Below, one piece after another: positions 5,199 through 7,522 of a stretch of 7,522 bases of DNA (its first letter is position 1; each line of letters opens with the position of its first letter). The notes beneath the pieces were generated by a model. It saw nothing but the letters and a program-made list of their open reading frames with translations. It had not been told where the DNA came from and searched no databases. Source of the stretch: Oscillospiraceae bacterium (lineage in GTDB: Bacteria; Bacillota; Clostridia; Oscillospirales; Oscillospiraceae); NCBI GenBank assembly GCA_016292445.1, contig JAEDIN010000060.1, forward strand, positions 1-7,522, read 5' to 3'. The position numbers and the translations under genes were made by a program.

Positions 5199-6424
5199 TT
5201 TGCCGCACCCCCTGCAGTGGCCTTTACAGCCTTAGCGGCTTTTTTGGCCTTAATCTTTCTTATCAGTCCGGCAAAAGACAGCTCCTTATTGCCCATAATG
5301 CCCTGCGAGAAGAACAGAACGATTATCATAATGACGACGGAGAACACTACCTTGCGGAAACCGTCGCGGAAGAAAGGCACCTGTATTCCGGCAACGCTGC
5401 CTGAGTCGAGGAAACGAAGCCACCACTCGGAGCAGGCGATGTACAGGAAAGCTGCAATGCAGCTTCCGGACACCGAACCGATGCCGCCGATGACGACGAT
5501 GAGCAGTATCTCATAGGTCATTGCCGACATGAACGCCGACGCCTGAACGGTGGTCTGGAACATCGCAAGCAGTGCACCGCCGACGCCCGCAAAGAAGCTG
5601 GAGATAACAAAGGACAGCATCTTGTGCTTAAACAGATTTATGCCCATTGCCTCCGCTGCGACCTCATCGTCACGGATTGCCTTGAATGCTCTGCCGTAGG
5701 ACGAGTTTATAAGCAAAACGATAATCAGAATGGATATCATGACTATGAGGAACGGGAAGATCGTGCCGAACTTAAGCACCTTTGCGCCTATCTGAATATT
5801 CATATCGTTGAAGGCGGTGTATTTACGCAGCAGGTTTGAGCCGTTAGTGATAGCGCCCAAGCTGTCCCACTGGAAGAATGCACGGATGATCTCGGCAAAG
5901 CCGAGGGTAGCTATCGCAAGATAGTCGCTCTTGAGTCTGAGCACAGGAATGCCGATGAGGGCTGCAAACACGGCCGCTGCAAGACCTGCAATGATAATGC
6001 AGATTATTGCACCGAAGAAGCTGCCTGCATTGACACCCAGCACTCCGCCGAGTGCCTCGGGAATACTGAACTGGATAGCACCGCCGTCAAAGTACTGGTA
6101 AACGGAGGCGTGCTGCGCAACGGGAATGGAGAAAATCGAGTAGGCATATGCACCGATGAGCATGAAGCCTGCCTGTCCGAGTGAGAACAGTCCGGTGAAG
6201 CCGTTGAGCAGGTTCATGGACACGCACAGAAGCGAATATATTGCGCCCTTTTTGAGCACGGGAATGAGCATAAGCGTGAATTTGCTGGGCTTGAGGAAGT
6301 TATCCAGCGCAAACAGCAGCACATACAGTGCAACAAGTGCGACTATCGTCAGCCACATACCCTGACGCTTTGCAATTTCATCCGGTGTTCTGAGGACTCT
6401 TTCTTTTTGCATGGTTTTATTCAT
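5195..6424 (-). CDS. livM: Branched-chain amino acid type ABC transporter permease LivM
   Basis: A 409-aa membrane protein of the LivM family with many hydrophobic segments (first about 24-41, last about 368-384). Family marks are NLLNGFTGLFSLGQAGFMLIGAY (about 71-93, shown as a landmark), LRLKSDYLAIATLGFAEI (about 152-169), the cytoplasmic coupling loop GRAFKAIRDDEVAAEAMGI (234-252), and IGGIGSVSG (322-330). An extra-cytoplasmic loop near 101-125 and an Ala/Lys-rich tail (about 388-409) are less conserved features. It pairs with LivH to form the import channel. The start is uncertain: ATG 6424 is chosen (GAGGTG 6 nt upstream), while GTG 6433, ATG 6427 and ATG 6412 are in frame. At 6424 there are 10 nt between livH and livM. 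It overlaps livG by 4 bases at the end. Confidence 0.94.
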   Translation of the reverse strand: MNKTMQKERVLRTPDEIAKRQGMWLTIVALVALYVLLFALDNFLKPSKFTLMLIPVLKKGAIYSLLCVSMNLLNGFTGLFSLGQAGFMLIGAYAYSIFSIPVAQHASVYQYFDGGAIQFSIPEALGGVLGVNAGSFFGAIICIIIAGLAAAVFAALIGIPVLRLKSDYLAIATLGFAEIIRAFFQWDSLGAITNGSNLLRKYTAFNDMNIQIGAKVLKFGTIFPFLIVMISILIIVLLINSSYGRAFKAIRDDEVAAEAMGINLFKHKMLSFVISSFFAGVGGALLAMFQTTVQASAFMSAMTYEILLIVVIGGIGSVSGSCIAAFLYIACSEWWLRFLDSGSVAGIQVPFFRDGFRKVVFSVVIMIIVLFFSQGIMGNKELSFAGLIRKIKAKKAAKAVKATAGGAAK

Positions 6425-6434
6425 CATCCTCACC

Positions 6435-7331
6435 TCACACCTTATCCGTTGCCTTCTCGCCGAAGATGCCGGTGGGCTTGACGAGAAGAATGACTATGAG
6501 AAGAACAAAGGTAAATGCGTCGGAGAATATTGTCCACTGCTGACCAACGCCCTTAATGATATTCTCGCAGATGCCGATTATAAACGCACCGATGACCGCA
6601 CCGGGGATAGAGCCGATACCGCCGAATACGGCCGCAACAAAAGCTTTAAGGCCGGGCATTGCACCCGAGGTGGGCACAACGGTCTGATAGTTCGAGAAAT
6701 AAAGCAGTGAGCCAACGGCGGCAAGGAAGCAGCCGATTATAAAGGTAAACGAAATTACTGAGTTTATCTTTATGCCCATAAGCTGGCTCGTCTCGAAATC
6801 CTTGGAAACGGCACGCATTGCCATGCCTATTTTTGTGTACTTGATTAGAAGCACAAGTGCAATGACAAGTACAAAGGTCAGTATCGGAGTGATAATAGTG
6901 ACCATCTTGGTCGTTGCACCCCATATAGTCACCGGCTTGGTGAGAAACGGGATGACGGGATACATACGGGGCAGACCGCCGGTGAAGTACAGCGCGCAGT
7001 TTTGCAGCAGGTAGGACACGCCGATAGCCGATATCATGACCGACATACGGGGTGCGCTGCGCAGGGGCTTGTACGCCACTTTTTCTATGGCGACGCCCAA
7101 TGCGACCGTAACAACAAGCACAAGCACGATAGCCGCCCACATGGGCAAACCGCCTGCTATCGCATATATCATTATAAGACCTGCTACCATGAACACATCG
7201 CCGTGGGCAAAGTTAATAAGTCGCAGTATGCCGTATACCATCGTATAGCCGATGGCGATAAGAGCGTACTGGCCGCCGACAGATATGCCCGAAAGCAGAT
7301 ATTGCAGGTTATTATGCAAAAACTCAATCAT
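6435..7331 (-). CDS. livH: Branched-chain amino acid type ABC transporter permease LivH
   Basis: A 298-aa membrane protein, the usual size for LivH. Recognisable parts are the N-terminal GGQYALIAIGYTMVYG (19-34) leading into LRLINFAHGD (36-45), the coupling loop GMAMRAVSKDFETSQLMGI (169-187), and AAVFGGIGSIPGAVIGAFI (233-251) near the C-terminus. Some eight membrane segments can be counted by hydrophobicity. With LivM it forms the translocation path of the importer. The ATG at 7331 has a GAGAGGAAG purine stretch about 8-16 nt upstream, a moderate SD with long spacing. It is the first liv gene seen. A gene for the binding protein (LivK/LivJ), normally next to livH, is absent here and may be beyond position 7522. 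No convincing promoter was found directly upstream. Confidence 0.95.
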   Translation of the reverse strand: MIEFLHNNLQYLLSGISVGGQYALIAIGYTMVYGILRLINFAHGDVFMVAGLIMIYAIAGGLPMWAAIVLVLVVTVALGVAIEKVAYKPLRSAPRMSVMISAIGVSYLLQNCALYFTGGLPRMYPVIPFLTKPVTIWGATTKMVTIITPILTFVLVIALVLLIKYTKIGMAMRAVSKDFETSQLMGIKINSVISFTFIIGCFLAAVGSLLYFSNYQTVVPTSGAMPGLKAFVAAVFGGIGSIPGAVIGAFIIGICENIIKGVGQQWTIFSDAFTFVLLIVILLVKPTGIFGEKATDKV

Positions 7332-7364
7332 CTGAGGGTCTTCCTCTCTATTTACAGGAACGCA

Positions 7365-7402
7365 TAAATCCGCTCCGGAAATATTTTTTAGGAGCGCATT
7401 TA
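7365..7402. repeat. Imperfect palindrome in the livH leader
   Basis: TAAAT-c-CGCTCC (7365-7376) pairs with GGAGCG-c-ATTTA (7391-7402): 11 paired bases with one C/C mismatch around a 14-nt AT-rich centre that can pair further. It lies 34 nt before the livH ATG. It could be an RNA hairpin in the leader or a DNA operator; nothing in the sequence decides which. Confidence 0.45.
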
Positions 7403-7438
7403 CACGATCCTTTGAATAATGTCCGCTTAAAACATCGC

Positions 7439-7468
7439 ATGGTGGGGAGGCAAAAGCCTCCCCACCAT
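7439..7468. repeat. Strong GC-rich hairpin upstream of livH
   Basis: A perfect 13-bp inverted repeat (7439-7451 with 7456-7468, core GGTGGGGAGGC) has an AAAA loop. It is far more stable than anything else in the leader. On neither strand is it followed directly by a T-tract, so it is not a textbook terminator. It may be part of a dispersed intergenic repeat, or a 3'-end or attenuator structure for a gene upstream of livH. Confidence 0.6.
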
Positions 7469-7470
7469 CA

Positions 7471-7504
7471 GCGTGTCAAAAAAGTCAGCGACTTTTTTGC
7501 ACGC
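7471..7504. terminator. Second hairpin with symmetrical A/T tracts, possible bidirectional terminator
   Basis: CAAAAAAGTC (7477-7486) pairs with GACTTTTTTG (7490-7499) around a 3-nt AGC loop. The helix extends past one bulged T by GCGTG (7471-7475) with CACGC (7500-7504). The A-tract/T-tract layout is like a two-way terminator, but its GC core is only 3 bp. It sits 2 nt from the GC-rich hairpin, so the two may be one composite element. Read on the minus strand it precedes livH, which would suit a terminator after an upstream gene such as livK. Confidence 0.4.
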
Positions 7505-7522
7505 TTCAAACACGCCACATTT

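Noticed and set aside
4320..5516. 398-codon open frame on the plus strand
   Set aside because: Antisense to livG and part of livM, which carry all expected motifs. No domain is recognisable and there is no SD at its start.
7335..7430. Search for a sigma-A promoter or T-box/CodY site before livH
   Set aside because: TAAATA (about 7353-7348 on minus) lacks any acceptable -35 at 16-18 nt. The TTGACA inside the hairpin at 7471-7504 has no -10 at the right distance. No T-box or CodY consensus is recognisable.

Overview
The window looks like chromosomal DNA of a spore-forming clostridium, probably from the gut Oscillospirales/Ruminococcaceae. The signs are SD-led genes (AGGAGG, GGAGG, GGGGG), an iron-uptake operon of the Firmicutes type with a tiny Cys-rich FeoB-associated protein, and a membrane-anchored M23 protein resembling SpoIIQ. 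The placement is inference; no 16S or species marker is present. Every supported gene is on the minus strand, so transcription runs from high to low coordinates.

In transcription order: (1) 7522-7332 is a non-coding leader with two strong hairpins (7439-7468, 7471-7504) and an imperfect palindrome (7365-7402). (2) 7331-3650 is a compact livH-livM-livG-livF operon. It encodes both permeases and both ATPases of a branched-chain amino acid type ABC importer, with overlapping or nearly touching genes. The substrate-binding protein gene (livK/livJ) is not in the window and may lie just upstream. (3) A 15-bp hairpin (3602-3635) separates it from (4) a feoA-feoB ferrous iron operon at 3528-1146. This has a TTGACA-17-TAAACT promoter carrying a 15/19 Fur-box match, and it ends with a 44-codon Cys-rich membrane peptide whose stop codon lies inside the operon terminator. 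(5) 1063-365 is a single gene for a membrane-anchored M23 endopeptidase-like protein, preceded by a plausible forespore sigma-F type promoter. (6) 283-102 holds tRNA-Met(CAT) and tRNA-Glu(TTC), both with encoded CCA, behind a near-consensus sigma-A promoter and followed by a terminator-like hairpin.

LivH and LivM should form the membrane channel powered by LivG and LivF. FeoB is the GTP-dependent Fe(II) channel, FeoA its small partner, and the Cys-rich peptide a probable accessory. The regulatory sites suggest iron repression of feo and possible sporulation control of the M23 gene. No mobile element, CRISPR array, phage gene or clearly unknown system is visible. The most interesting points are small: the tiny Cys-rich gene merged with its terminator, the sigma-F-like promoter, and the hairpin cluster before livH.
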